A DNA stretch of 64,000 nt from Cerioporus squamosus (taxonomy: Eukaryota; Basidiomycota; Agaricomycetes; Polyporales; Polyporaceae): NCBI GenBank assembly GCA_022592435.1, contig JABYQS010000028.1:186001-250000 (forward strand), written 5' to 3'. Made by a program: the position numbers and the translations under genes. How positions within the stretch are numbered: position 1 is the stretch's first letter; each line of letters begins with the position of its first letter. Under the pieces are notes generated by a model. The model saw only the letters and a program-made list of their open reading frames with translations. It made no database searches and had not been told where the DNA came from. This document shows positions 46,388-57,270 of the stretch, piece after piece.

Positions 46388-47498
46388 TCGAGATACTTAC
46401 ATCGGGTTGTGGATTGCGCTCGGACCAACCATTCGTTCGGCATCTTGTTTACGCATTTGTTATCGTCTGTTGCTATCTTGCTGTACATATGTACTTCACG
46501 CTACGATGTGGCTAGCGCTCTAATTTATCATCACAGTCTTATGGGATTTCCCGCTGTCTAGATCTGATCTAACTAAAGTACCAGTGCTTGCAGCATCTTC
46601 GGGTTTGCTCCTAGTTGGAAACTCTGGAACTCTGCTGTTGGTGACTTGACACATGCCCAGGTTTCTCAAGCTATCCTACAATATGGGATGCTATATCTCC
46701 GGGCAAACTTAGGTCATACAAGCTGGTAGATTGTAGGTAGGTGTGATCTCATACCCATCCATCCTCAGAAGTTGAACCCCACCACCACACTTACTTGGAC
46801 ATCTGGGGCATTTCCCCCCTACCCTCCTACCTCCCCGTTTTTGGGAATGATCACGGTAGCAGCTTTGATTGACACTTGCTAACCTGCTTGTTATGGTGAA
46901 CATTAATCTCAGTGAACAGTCCTCCTTGGCCCACTCATTGCACTCAATTACAGTCGACACCCTCTTACATCAGCGAATCGAACACTAGTCGATAGGGGTG
47001 TATCGACTTTTGTATGGATCTACCGAGTCGTTATTAAATTGTCGAGGGGCGATGGCTTATTATAGATGGCCATATTGGTCTATAGAGGTCTATAGTGCGG
47101 CACTCACTCAGTGGTAGACACCTATAGATTCTGGCGAACAGCCCGATAGACGGCTATAGAGAAACGTGGGCACCATGACATGGGTCTATAGACCCAGTTA
47201 AAATTGGCCGGTTCAGCTCTGGTTCAGCTTGGCCGCTCAGGCCAATATGAAGCAATCGAACCATTGGACAGATGAACCGAACCAATAACTGATATTGAAT
47301 GCGACTATTACTAGTACTACTACACTTACATAGTCATATTGCCCAGTCAAGACTCAGTACTCCTCTGCTAGTAAGTATGCCTCGACCCACACCCACTCGC
47401 TGTCTTATGTACTAGCAGTGTGGATGGCGCAGCATAAGACAATGCAGTATTTACGATGTCCGGATTATTTTTGCATGGATTCTTACCGTCGCCGCATC
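46388..47498. other. Start of the AT-richer repeat zone
   Basis: After CCC2 the sequence loses its gene-like GC content. No gene is visible in this 1.1 kb. Around 47,080-47,200 the hexamer CTATAG recurs several times (including GTCTATAGAC palindromes), which looks like worn repeat sequence. Confidence 0.5.
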
Positions 47499-48160
47499 TA
47501 GTGCTGCAGGGTCGGGTCCCATGACCGGAAAATGACTGGAACCTGACCCAACCTAAGCAGAAATGACTGGACCATAACCACAAAGGTAGCAGTCAGGTCG
47601 CCAGTCAGGTCATGGTCATGATTTTTGAACCAATATCTATGACTGGACACGACTGATGATGACCACTCATGACCAGTCTTTTTTTGTCCTATCAATGACC
47701 TGGTTATAGGTGCCTTTGACTGGTAATGACCGGTCATAACCAGTTAAAATCAGTCCCGGCTAAGCTATACCAGGTGAGAGCACATATATTGTATAGCCCT
47801 TTGGACTTTAAGTCATCAAGATGATCATTTAGAAAGTATCTTAGGCTTGTATAAGGCTATTCACCTCTTGATCATGACTTCTCCAACCTTCTTGGGTAGT
47901 TATGACTGGTCTTAACTGGTTATAACTGATCATCAGTTTTGACCGGTCAGAACTGTAACTTGACTGCAGTTAGGTCAGGTCGTACCGCTGTACTACTTCC
48001 AGTCCAGTCATAAGACTGAAGGACCGGTTATGTCCAGTCAGAAGACTGAAGGACCGGTTATGTCCAGTCATAAGACTGAAGGACCGGTTATGTCCAGTCG
48101 TAGGTCGGGTCATGGCTCTGGATGGCCAATAACCTGACCCGGCCCAACCCTGCAGCACTA
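47499..48160. mobile_element. Short inverted-repeat element (MITE-like, 662 bp)
   Basis: The left end starts TAGTGCTGCAGGGTCGGG and the right end, read inward, starts TAGTGCTGCAGGGTTGGG: 17 of 18 identical. The interior is dense in GACTGG/CCAGTC and ACCGGT-type subterminal motifs in both orientations and holds a 30-bp tandem repeat. It has no transposase. The end sequence resembles hAT-type termini, but the eight bases outside each end differ, so the flanking duplication is lost or absent. Non-autonomous element by inference. Confidence 0.75.
48003..48092. repeat. Tandem repeat, 30 bp x 3
   Basis: Three consecutive near-identical 30-base units, each beginning TCCAGTCA(T/G)AAGACTGAAG, with a partial fourth (TCCAGTCGTA). 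The middle copy differs by one base. It lies inside the subterminal region of the 662-bp inverted-repeat element. Confidence 0.92.
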
Positions 48161-48830
48161 ATTGAACCGGAGTCCCGACCTCTCAGCTTGCCTGTGGACT
48201 TCGAGAAGAAGATCAACGCAATGGTTAACGACACCGTTCTCACGCGTGTGTCTCAAGTCGCCATGTCTAACTTGATGGTGAGACAATTGATCATTCTGTG
48301 GGAGCACGTCAACTGATGACGGTGACATATGTAGAACAAAGCTGGAATTCACGCCCACTGGATGAACGCACCCGATGTCAAGCTCACCCAGGAGGTCCTC
48401 TATGAATGCGCAAAGACGTCGTTCTATGGATTTCGCTTGGAATCCAAAAGACAGAATGATGCAGAGGTTGACAAGCGATGCAAGAAGAACGCACATGGAA
48501 GTACTTGGGCGCTGCACTGTTGCCATTCACGTATTATCTTGATCCATGGCCTCACGCACATGCTAATCAGGCGTTGATGTTATCAGAAGGCGAAGCAACT
48601 CGCCAAGGTCGCCGTTATCTGCCCGAACTGTCCGCCTGTGTGCTGCCATGAATACAATGACATTGCAGACATAAACAGGGTACGTACCTGCACATTTGAG
48701 CTATCTACGCTCTGCGTGAGATGCTTCAAAGATATTGCGTTCTGCAGCATGGTCAGTGGACGTGTGCACACACAATCCAAGCCACTGTAATGGCGAACGC
48801 ACCCTATCAAATGTGATGGTGAGCCATACA
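48122..48830 (+). pseudogene. Fragment of a transposon-associated gene
   Basis: Coding-like pieces on the plus strand: LPVDFEKKINAMVNDTVLTR, AGIHAHWMNAPDVKLTQEVL, and a Cys-rich piece CPNCPPVCCHEYND with CVRCFKDIAFC further on. Intron-like ends lie between them. I do not recognise the family; it converges on the Tnp2 relic and partly overlaps the inverted-repeat element. It may be a second gene of the same mobile element or an unrelated decayed gene. Confidence 0.35.
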
Positions 48831-49027
48831 TCGTGTTTGGTTATGTTGCACACCCCTCATCCGAGCTGGCACTGAATAGCGTCAATTGGGATAAGGGTAG
48901 GTGGTGTGGTGGGAGCCCCAGCATTGGCAAATTTGCAGAGTACCCAGGGACGGATCTCCAGTTCTGGGCTGGGGGGATGGATAATCGGGTCAATACAGTG
49001 CCAATGACAACATACGAGACAGACGTA

Positions 49028-52000
49028 CTAATCATGCCAGGGAGTATTTGCCCCTTCAAGCTCCTCAATTCTGGCGGGTTGCATCCAAGTCATTTCCGCA
49101 AATACCTGCGGCGGATACCCGATTTGTTCATGGAGGAGGAGACGGAGGACCTCACCAGCAGGATACGCAAAGCTTCCCAGGCAAGCCTTCACGGTACCAG
49201 AAGAGGAATGGGGGGTTATACGACAGCCATTGAGGATTACACAGCTCAGAGCTTGAACAGAGGAGTTGAGGTATGTTGCGGTATGTTGGGGTGCACTTGG
49301 ATCGTAGACTTGATAGAGCTTTGGTTGGGCCGGCTGATTCCGTCCAGAGGACCTGGAGTTGTAGTGCTTGATGACCTCATCCCGGAATGATCGCTCGAGA
49401 ACGAACGGCTTGCCTATCTTCTCGCCAAGTCCTACTGGTGCTGAGTGGCATGCTGCCATGACCCAGGCTGCCAATGAGTGACACAGCCTGTCAGATAGCA
49501 TGCAGCACTCACCATCTGCAGAGATTGAGTCTGATGTGTCAGAGGTGGCATCAGAGTTACTCTCGCTAGACATGGCTTCTACCATTCCGCGTGCCTCCCA
49601 GGGCTGGTGTAAGAACCGCTTCGCAATTGCACGCGAGACCTTGGCCTCCTGGCTGGTCCCCATCTTGTCGCTTGCAACATACTCGACCTAGTCACAGCAC
49701 AAGTGTGTATCAATGATACAAAGGATATGTGAGGAAAAAAAATTGGGTCCGTGCATACCATGGAGCCGAGTTGATTCTCTCGCTGGTTCTCTCGCATCAT
49801 CGTGACCTCCAGCTGGCCTCCACGGCAATTGTTCAAGTTCGTGTTCTTCATCCACTTGTTTTGTCGCTCTCCAAAGAACGCCCACATCTCATATACCGTA
49901 GCATACTCCTCAAGCTGAGCGGCGACATGGGCAGCAAAATGGTGGTTCGGCATCATGTTATCTATGCCGTAGATCTGTGTGCCGTGACATTAGCATGCAA
50001 AATATGCGAAGTGTGATGAGTAAGACATCATGCGCGCTTGTAGTTGAGCAAATACTTCGACATGAGGTCTTTACCACGGCGGCGCGTCTTGATGTCCGAT
50101 GATCCCGCAAGCAACAACTTGAGGCTCGTACCGAGATCAAGCATGAGCGGGATTTCATCCTCGCACATCCTGGGAAGTGGTACCGGCGGTGGTTGCGGTG
50201 CTTTGGACTGGAGCTTTTTGATCTTCTTGCTGATGAGTGTCTGCTCCTTCCCTTCCGACGCTGTCAAGAACTCTATATCAAGGACATTGAGCTCGTCAGT
50301 ATGCCTCTTGACGGCCTTCTCATGGTCCTTCATCGCAGCCTGGTGCTTCTCCTTGGCTGACTTGAACTGCTTCATGGCTTCTGGCAGGAACTTCTGCCAG
50401 ATAAGTGGGAACTGGAAGCGAATGAGTGAACAGCGTGAAGTACAGTCGAATCCATCTACGCACAATCATGATACCAGGCCCGGTAATAAGGAGCTTGTAT
50501 TCATCGGCAGTGAGGGAACCCCCTGCAGGTTCGCTGATGCGGAAGGGGAGACGTCCTGCCCATGTGGGTGCCTCGGACTAGCCATATCACATCAGCATCA
50601 GCTCAAACGGCATGACAAACAGAGCGTACTGATTCAAGAAACCGGTGCAGATAGGACAGCTCTCTCTTCGTGCCTGCCTTTGTGTCTGGACGCAAGCTGT
50701 CGCACTTGATCCAATGTGCGTACCACTGGTTTTTAACCACCCCTGCAAACATGTAGTCAACCGACTGTGTCACTGGAACATCCCAGAGACATACCCAGAA
50801 GCAAGCTGTGCATGGGATCGATCACCGTCATCTTGATGCAGGCATAGTACGGGAGTCGCATGAGTTCAGTCCATCGGACACCATTTTTTGCGAAGTGGTC
50901 AGCACGTTCACTCTCAGATTTGAGTGCTTTCCACTCAAGAGCCAACTCGCAATGGTGCTCAGATGAACGCTCGGGACACTCTGGGCAGAATAGTAGGGAC
51001 AATGGTCATACATTCGAGCCTCGGAACTATATTGACAAGAACGACTCACCTCCACGCAAGCACTCATCTGAGAACATATCCGCTGCAGTTGTCATGCCCT
51101 GCGTGCATGGCACGTTTGTGTGGTTCTTGTCCGCAAAACCTCCAACCTTACACATAGCCGGGTGGTCAGCGCATGTGCATATGAGAACCATCCGAGCACG
51201 ACGGCCTAGGCATTGTGTTAGCAAGGATTGATGACAACTTACAAGTGCAGGAACTTACCAGCAGACAAAGACTCTGTCGGCACTTGAATGCCAAGGTGAT
51301 ACATCATAAGTAAATTGTCAACAATAATCGCGAGCCAGTGTTGCAGCTCTTCCGCGGTGGGCTCCTTTGGTCCGTCTGTAAGCATGCTGAGGATCAGGTT
51401 GTTGACGCGGAAGCTGCCCATGAGTCAGCAAGAGCGTGAGCATAGAAGTATATAAGAGGCATACCGGACAGCGGGCGGGAGGTTTGGTAGCGAGAAAGAA
51501 ATGGCACCGGTCGAATACGAGGAGGTGAAAGGACTTAAGGATGCAGAGAACCTATTGAAGCCATGTGCGGGTCAGTTCCAGGCAACAGCACAAGGGAAAG
51601 GTAGAGCTCACCAGTCTATATGGAGTATAACCGCGACGCGAAGCTCATCTTCATAGTCGGGGCCAAAGAATGGCTTCCCATCGTGTCCTCTGATCGTTTT
51701 CCACCATTGAGCATCTTGCATGCAGTGGAATGTACCTATAGGAAGCGGCGCACAGTACCTCCAGGCGTTGAAGATGACCTCCATGCCGGGCTGCTTGATG
51801 AGATACGCGAGTGCGGCCAAGAGAAGGCGAAGAGGAACAACGGCCCTTGGAATTGGGGTACGAGGGGTGCGTCAACAGAGATGCATGATCGCACTCCGAT
51901 GGATGTAGTTGTATAGCGGCACCTCGCAATATGGACATTTCTCCTTCTTGTTCTTAATGTTGGGGTGGAAGAGCCGTCGGCACTGCGTGCACTCGATGAG

Positions 52001-52700
52001 GATGTGGAATCGGTCTTGCAGATTGAGACGCTTCAGCGCAGTCGATAGTGTCGCCGGCATGTCATCCTCACGATCAAGCAGCTTGAGAGCGATGAAGAGA
52101 GTGCGCATAGTGGACAGGAGGAGGTCGCAGGCATGAAAGGTGACACGATGCTGTGTGTGCAGGAATGTTGCCAAGAGGAGGACATCGCGGACAAACCAGC
52201 GGTTGTGGCTGCTTGCATACACCGTACCGGGAGGAAGAGGATCAGGGATGAGTGGGAGTTTGCATGCGTGGGCGATGAGGGGATGGTCGGGTTTGGACAA
52301 CCCTGGGATACGTTGGTTCTCTGCGCCAGCTCCAGACACTGAGTTGCTCTGTGGGGCAGCCGGCTGCGCAGCGGATTGCGAAGCCACTGAGGACAGTGCT
52401 GGTGCAGCTCCTGTAGCTGCGGGAGCATGTGCTGGACCAGGAGCATTATCGCTGGGGAGAGGTGACGGCTCGGGGTTATGAGGCGGTGGCTCGGAGTCCT
52501 CGAGTGGCGGCTCAGCATCCTCAGGCAGCAGGGAGTCGGCGTCCTCAGGCGACAGCTGCAAGTCGTCAAGCTGCTGTTGTATATCATCGAGGTTGTCGGG
52601 GTCATTGTAGAGACCGAGAGCACGGTCAACGTCATCCTGTGGGAGAGGACATCGGCCTGGGCAAGTGCAGGTGACACAGCCCGGCCAAAATGTAGCAGCG
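49028..52700 (-). pseudogene. CACTA/EnSpm-type Tnp2 transposase-associated gene, decayed
   Basis: Minus-strand pieces in order match the Tnp2 proteins common in Agaricomycetes: HNRWFVRDVLLLATFLHTQH, a zinc-ribbon CTQCRRLFHPNIKNKKEKCP with CP-x-C, a transposase core (DGPKEPTAEELQHWLAIIVD), NGVRWTELMRLPYYACIKMT and IDPMHSLLLG, then the DUF4218-like PNHHFAAHVAAQLEEYATVY, MWAFFGERQNKWMKNTN and ...GGQLEVTMMRE. The N-terminus is acidic and Pro/Ala-rich. Many gaps between pieces have splice-like ends, but several show frame changes, so intactness is doubtful. Mobilises CACTA elements by family. The CACTA/TAGTG ends were not located with confidence. Confidence 0.78.
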
Positions 52701-53430
52701 AAGCTGATTGTGGTGATGGGGGCAGTACAGGGTCTGGAAACCCATGGTCATCTGCGACAGACTGAGGTTACTCATCATTTATGATGTGCATATACTGAGG
52801 ACAAAGAGAGAGCCCTTGCCTGTGTAACATCCGCATGCTCATCCTCTCTTCCAGCTGTCGCAGCGCCGCTGTCTGTCTCTGAGACCTTCTGATGAGTTGT
52901 GGCCAGTTCGAATAGAGTGAGGGACAGTGAACGGGGTTGCTTTGAGCTGTCTCGTCCACTTCCCCGCGCAATAGCTGTACCTCGACGCATACACGGCAGT
53001 CCCCGCGAAGCTGCTGGGGCTGCCAGCCCAAGGGACATGCTGCCGCCTCCGCGACCTCTCCTAATCACTGTCATGTTGAGGTGTGAGTGCGAGACGCACC
53101 CCGCTCCGGCGCCCCTCCCACGGCTGTAGTACCCTGTCGGTAGCAGCGCTGTTCTGCCATCATGAGTCTTCTTGACCACTGGGATGAATCTTCGCGCATG
53201 TGTGCTCACATATGCACAGAAGGTGAGGTGTAGTAATACCGGAGGGGAAGGGAGGAGGCTCCAGACGATGGGGTGCAGCAGACATCGAGATGGTAGAGGA
53301 AGACAAGCTCAAGGTAGCGGTGTAAGTCAAGCCTCAAGCCTACGTATGCATCTTCTTTGCGGCCGCAGTTTCGAGCAGAGCGAGTAGACAAGAAAGTGGA
53401 CTGTATGTATTGGTCGTATTCTCAAATAGA
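52701..53430. other. Flank of the Tnp2 relic
   Basis: About 730 bp upstream of the Tnp2-like N-terminus. The GC-richer part (52,960-53,130) encodes an Arg/Gly-rich minus-strand ORF without recognisable content. It may be the 5' part of the same element. Confidence 0.35.
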
Positions 53431-53626
53431 CATTACTGAGTAGAACAAACGGATCTACGAGAACCTAATACAGGACTCGACACGCGCTTCTGCTCGCAAC
53501 GCGTACCACACATGACCGTCTGCTCTGCACGGATCACTTCGAACTCCGAAATGGATGCTCTATTCAGACAACGAAACCAGGTCTTAGTGCAATGGAATAA
53601 CTCTGCAGGTCGTCTTACGACCAGCA

Positions 53627-53634
53627 GTCGCCAA
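53627..53634. repeat. Target-site duplication, left copy
   Basis: GTCGCCAA immediately before the hAT-like element; identical to the copy at 54,703-54,710. Confidence 0.85.
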
Positions 53635-53820
53635 TAGGCTGTATCACGGGTGTCCAAAACCCGCGCGGGTTTCGGCGGGTGTCACATGCGGGTACGGGTA
53701 CGGGTCACAGTCAAGCAGACCCGTGACTGACCCGTGACCCGTGCACGGGTTTTGGCACCCGCAAGATTGGGCCGCCAAACGGCGCAACCTAGACATCTCA
53801 CGACGCTTCATATACCGTTA

Positions 53821-53843
53821 GAAAGCTACGTTTCGTAGCTTTC
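53821..53843. repeat. Perfect hairpin inside the hAT-like element
   Basis: GAAAGCTACG, a TTT loop, then CGTAGCTTTC: ten paired bases. Weaker pairing extends outward (ATCTC(A/G)CGA... on both sides, about 53,793-53,870), making a larger imperfect stem. Confidence 0.85.
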
Positions 53844-54127
53844 CAGCGATGTATGACGCATCGCGAGATGACCGCTAGAAATGGCACTATGGCCCATTGA
53901 AGGTCAACACAGGGGGGATAATGGAGATGCTGTAGGTCGAAGGATAGTTAGTGTATCTAGGAACGAATGGTACCATGCAATTACCATGGACTGGGAGAAT
54001 AAGCAGGCCAAATTGCATAGAGAACGGACGTAAGTTTATGCAGTTATGGCCGCTTTACTGTGCAGCCGCAGGGCGCTCCAGTAAACTGGCCATATCTCCC
54101 GTAAACACGCGTGTATGACGTTGACAA

Positions 54128-54172
54128 AGGGCTCGTTCGAAAGCGGCGTTCGATGGCTTTCGAACGAGCCCT
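54128..54172. repeat. Long perfect hairpin inside the hAT-like element
   Basis: AGGGCTCGTTCGAAAGC at 54,128-54,144 pairs perfectly with 54,156-54,172 around an 11-base loop: 17 contiguous base pairs, far longer than chance would allow here. Confidence 0.92.
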
Positions 54173-54702
54173 CATGCCACCCAAACGGCGCGGTATGGAG
54201 TCCAGGGCAAGGGGAAGTCTTGATCCCTTGCAGTGGTGGTGTAGTGGGGGAGATGAAGGAAAATGGAACTTACCAAGCGAGGAATCCTCGCATGCCTGTG
54301 ATACCATCGTCCTCTCCTCTATCCTCCGCTCGATTCTAGCCCAAAACCATGCAGATCCAACGCGATCTTGAGGAGATATGGCTGAAGCTTTGCCAGGGCC
54401 TGCTGGAGAGACAGAAGTCGAAAGTCTGCAGACATTTTGCTGTCCAGTGGCCACAGAAACCCAGTTTCAGCATTGAACGAAGCCCAGGAGTGTGTGTAAG
54501 GCAAGCAGAGAGTGAAGTATAGTGGGAGAGCAAGAGAAACCCATCAGAAAACCCGGTGGGTTCCCGTACCCACGGTACCCGTGAGCCCCGGCGCTAAGCC
54601 CCGTACCCGTGGGAACCCGCGGGTTCACGGGTTGGGTTTCTGTGCGGGTGCGGGTGCGGGTTCGGTCCGAGACCCCCGCGGGAACACCCGTGGCACACCC
54701 TA

Positions 54703-54710
54703 GTCGCCAA
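54703..54710. repeat. Target-site duplication, right copy
   Basis: GTCGCCAA immediately after the hAT-like element; identical to the left copy. Confidence 0.85.
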
Positions 54711-56389
54711 AATGCAGTGAATATAGTCTTTGCAACCAGTGCGATCCAGTCCATTGTCACAGGACCCCGTTACAATGATGTCAACGGGTACCTCATCGAG
54801 GACGAGGAGGATATGGTCATTGGGAGCCTCCTTGATGACTAGGCCTGGATGCATAGCAGATTCTGATTGAACATTGAAACTTGCATACATGTACTTCTTG
54901 AGTTGGTGAATGACATACGCATATCTTCTTGATGTCCGTATGTAAAATTGGACTCAGATGACTTCTATAGGTAAGCCACATGATTTCATCTAGTTTAATT
55001 CACCCTTTTCTATCATACTACACACCATTATGCTCCAAGCTTATTGTGCTCATTGTGCTACTCTCCTCTTATTGTTGTTCAATCTTTTGTCCCTCTCATA
55101 TTATCTCACCCTTGAGATAGAAGGTATTGTCCATCTCCATTCTCTTTGAATATTCCCAGGACTTTTTACTTCCCTATGGTATTATTCTCAGATTATGATT
55201 GTCCTTCCTCGACCCTCCCATGCTATTATCTGGATGACTGTTGTTCCTTCTACCCTCAATATTAAATTTTTATTGTCCTTCTCTTATTGTCTTACCAAGA
55301 ACAATGACCTAGAGAACTGTTTGGTAATATTTGTGATTTTCCCACAGAGACAGTATATAAACCCCCACCCCTCAAGGAATGGAGGGAAAGTTTTCTCCTT
55401 CCACTCTCTTGCTGAGTGTCTCCAAGCAAGCCTATTCTCTGCTACTCTGACAGTAGTAATCTGAAGTCAAGTCCATCGTCATCTAATTATATGCACACAC
55501 ACACATCTATGAACTGAGGCATCCTCAAGCGATCCTTCAAGTGAAGTCAAGTCCGATCCGATATCAGAACATCATCGCATCTACGTCCAGATTCTTTGAC
55601 AGATCCAATTGAAGGTCCACCTGGGAACCCAACCTGGAATATTCCATCCTGACTCATTCTACCTTTACATGTTGAGCATGATCACTACACCAAACAACTG
55701 AGGCACCATCTGATCTTGTTCAGATCCGATAACCTCAGGTGAAAGTTATTTCTTTGAAGTAACTTTTACGCACATCACGACTCACCGAGTTTGAACCATG
55801 TAAGCAGGGATACGAGCAAGAACAGTTGCGAGGGAGTCGTGATGATGTGGGTGAGAGCAGGGGCAGGAAAACAACAGAGAGGAGGCTTAGAGAGGTCAGG
55901 GAGACAGAGCGATAAGGAGAGCTACAGTGTCAGAGAACGAGCAGAAGGGTGAGCACTCAATGAGGGCATGATGGGGAGCAAGAGAGGGCAACCAACCAAA
56001 GTGCCCGTGCACAATATAAGAGCACATGTCAGAATATTCCGGAACTCAGGCGCTGTTAGTGCCACAGTGACATAGCTCACTCCAGTCTCTTTTCCACTTT
56101 GTCGTCTTCAATACTTCTTCACTTTTTAACATTCCGATGATACGCCACAGGGCAAAATGAGCAGATAATTCCACCCAGGTCATGGCCGAGGACTATATGT
56201 GATGTGCGAGAAGGAGAGCGGTTCCCAACCAATCGAGACTATCAGAGACCCAGGGGGTATCCACCTACTTCTGACCCAGAAGAGCGGAAGAAGAGAGAAG
56301 AAGCCTTGCTAACTGGATGGGTGCAAACTAGAGACTACGCCCGAAGCGCAGAAGGACCAGAGTCTGGCCGCTCTAACCACTGAAGGGTG
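54711..56389. other. AT-rich zone with LTR-like and gag-like remnants
   Basis: No intact gene. Around 55,350 CAGTATATAAACCCCCACCC resembles the TATA box of an LTR promoter, followed by a C/T-rich leader, but I found no paired LTR. At about 56,224-56,390 the plus strand reads FPTNRDYQRPRGYPPTSDPE then ERKKREEALLTGWVQTRDYA, a charged, gag-like stretch. A decayed retroelement is possible but not shown. Confidence 0.3.
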
Positions 56390-57270
56390 GGAGAGAGAAA
56401 GGACAAAAAGGGGAATGGAAGGGGCGGCAGACGGGATGGACGACGGATCGAAGACTCAACGGTAGCGGGCGGAGGGACGACCTCGACTGCGTTTCCTATA
56501 CGGAGGCGAACACTTCTGATGCGCGGAAGGCGCGGTGTTGACCACGGAAAGCTCGAGAGAGCGCCGGAGGGAACCACGAAGGGGACGGTGAGGAGACGGT
56601 CAGACGGTGTTTGGAACGGTCGGTGACGGCGGCGGTGTACTTTCTGTCGGTGAGGGGACTTTTGTTGGCGGTGACCACGGAGAGAACAGCGGAAGCTGAG
56701 ACTCTGACTCTGAGGGGGAAACAGAAATCTGGGTTGCCTTGCTCTAGCTCGACGATACAAAACTGAATGCTTGTAGCTACGATGGAACCTCTCGGAACTC
56801 TCGATAACGCCATTCTCTCCGAACGTTCCCTTACCATTTGTCCTGCGCACGGACCTCCGAGCTCTGATAACCATCTCTGACCAACCACAGCGCGCGCCAA
56901 GCCCCGACACGTCTGAAGCGCCAGCGACCGATGTTTACCCAAGATAGTGGCGTGGAGCTCCCAGCTCAAAATAAACACCCAGCCAATCGTAGGCTCCCTA
57001 ACGCTGAAAGGCTTGCTTGGAGGACTGCGGAACCGCGCGGATGGTCGGAAGCTCGGGCATCCGTCCTGGCTTGCAGACGCGGGCTTGCTGACCAGGCCCC
57101 GCTCAGAGAACTCCGACGGAAAGGGGGAGCTGAGGTGGGAAGACGAGGACCATCGTTGGTGAGCGGACGGAGTGCACGGGGATGTCGGAAAGGCCACAGT
57201 GAGTTGACGGACAAGGGCGGGGACTGCGACAAATAGCGCGCGGAACTGGTGGGAACGGGGGGCAGGCTAT
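56390..57270. other. Anonymous GC-rich island
   Basis: About 0.9 kb that is clearly richer in G and C than the AT-rich DNA on both sides. It supports long ORFs on both strands (for example 233 codons on minus, 56,496-57,197) but none with recognisable content; I regard them as chance frames. No inverted ends found. Confidence 0.45.

Larger units (their letters stand above)
53635..54702. mobile_element. hAT-like non-autonomous DNA transposon (1,068 bp)
   Basis: Flanked by a perfect 8-bp direct repeat GTCGCCAA (53,627-53,634 and 54,703-54,710), the size expected for hAT elements. Ends are inverted: left TAGGCTGTATCACGGGTGT, right read inward TAGGGTGTGCCACGGGTGT (16 of 19 identical). Subterminal zones are packed with CGGGT/ACCCG motifs in both orientations. 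No transposase frame is present. Two large hairpins lie inside. Removing the element with one repeat copy rejoins flanks that stay open on both strands. Non-autonomous; the helper is unknown. Confidence 0.85.

Noticed and set aside
55040..55800. Possible solo LTR (TATATAAA plus leader-like sequence)
   Set aside because: No second copy, no clear TG...CA ends, no flanking duplication and no primer-binding site could be shown.
56316..56395. tRNA/SINE-like AGTGGTTAGAGCG on the minus strand
   Set aside because: The D-loop match is good but acceptor and anticodon stems do not pair and the B-box match is poor; the plus strand there reads as a gag-like frame.
56496..57197. 233-codon minus-strand ORF in the GC-rich island
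   Set aside because: Overlaps other open frames on both strands and shows no known motif; length is explained by high GC.
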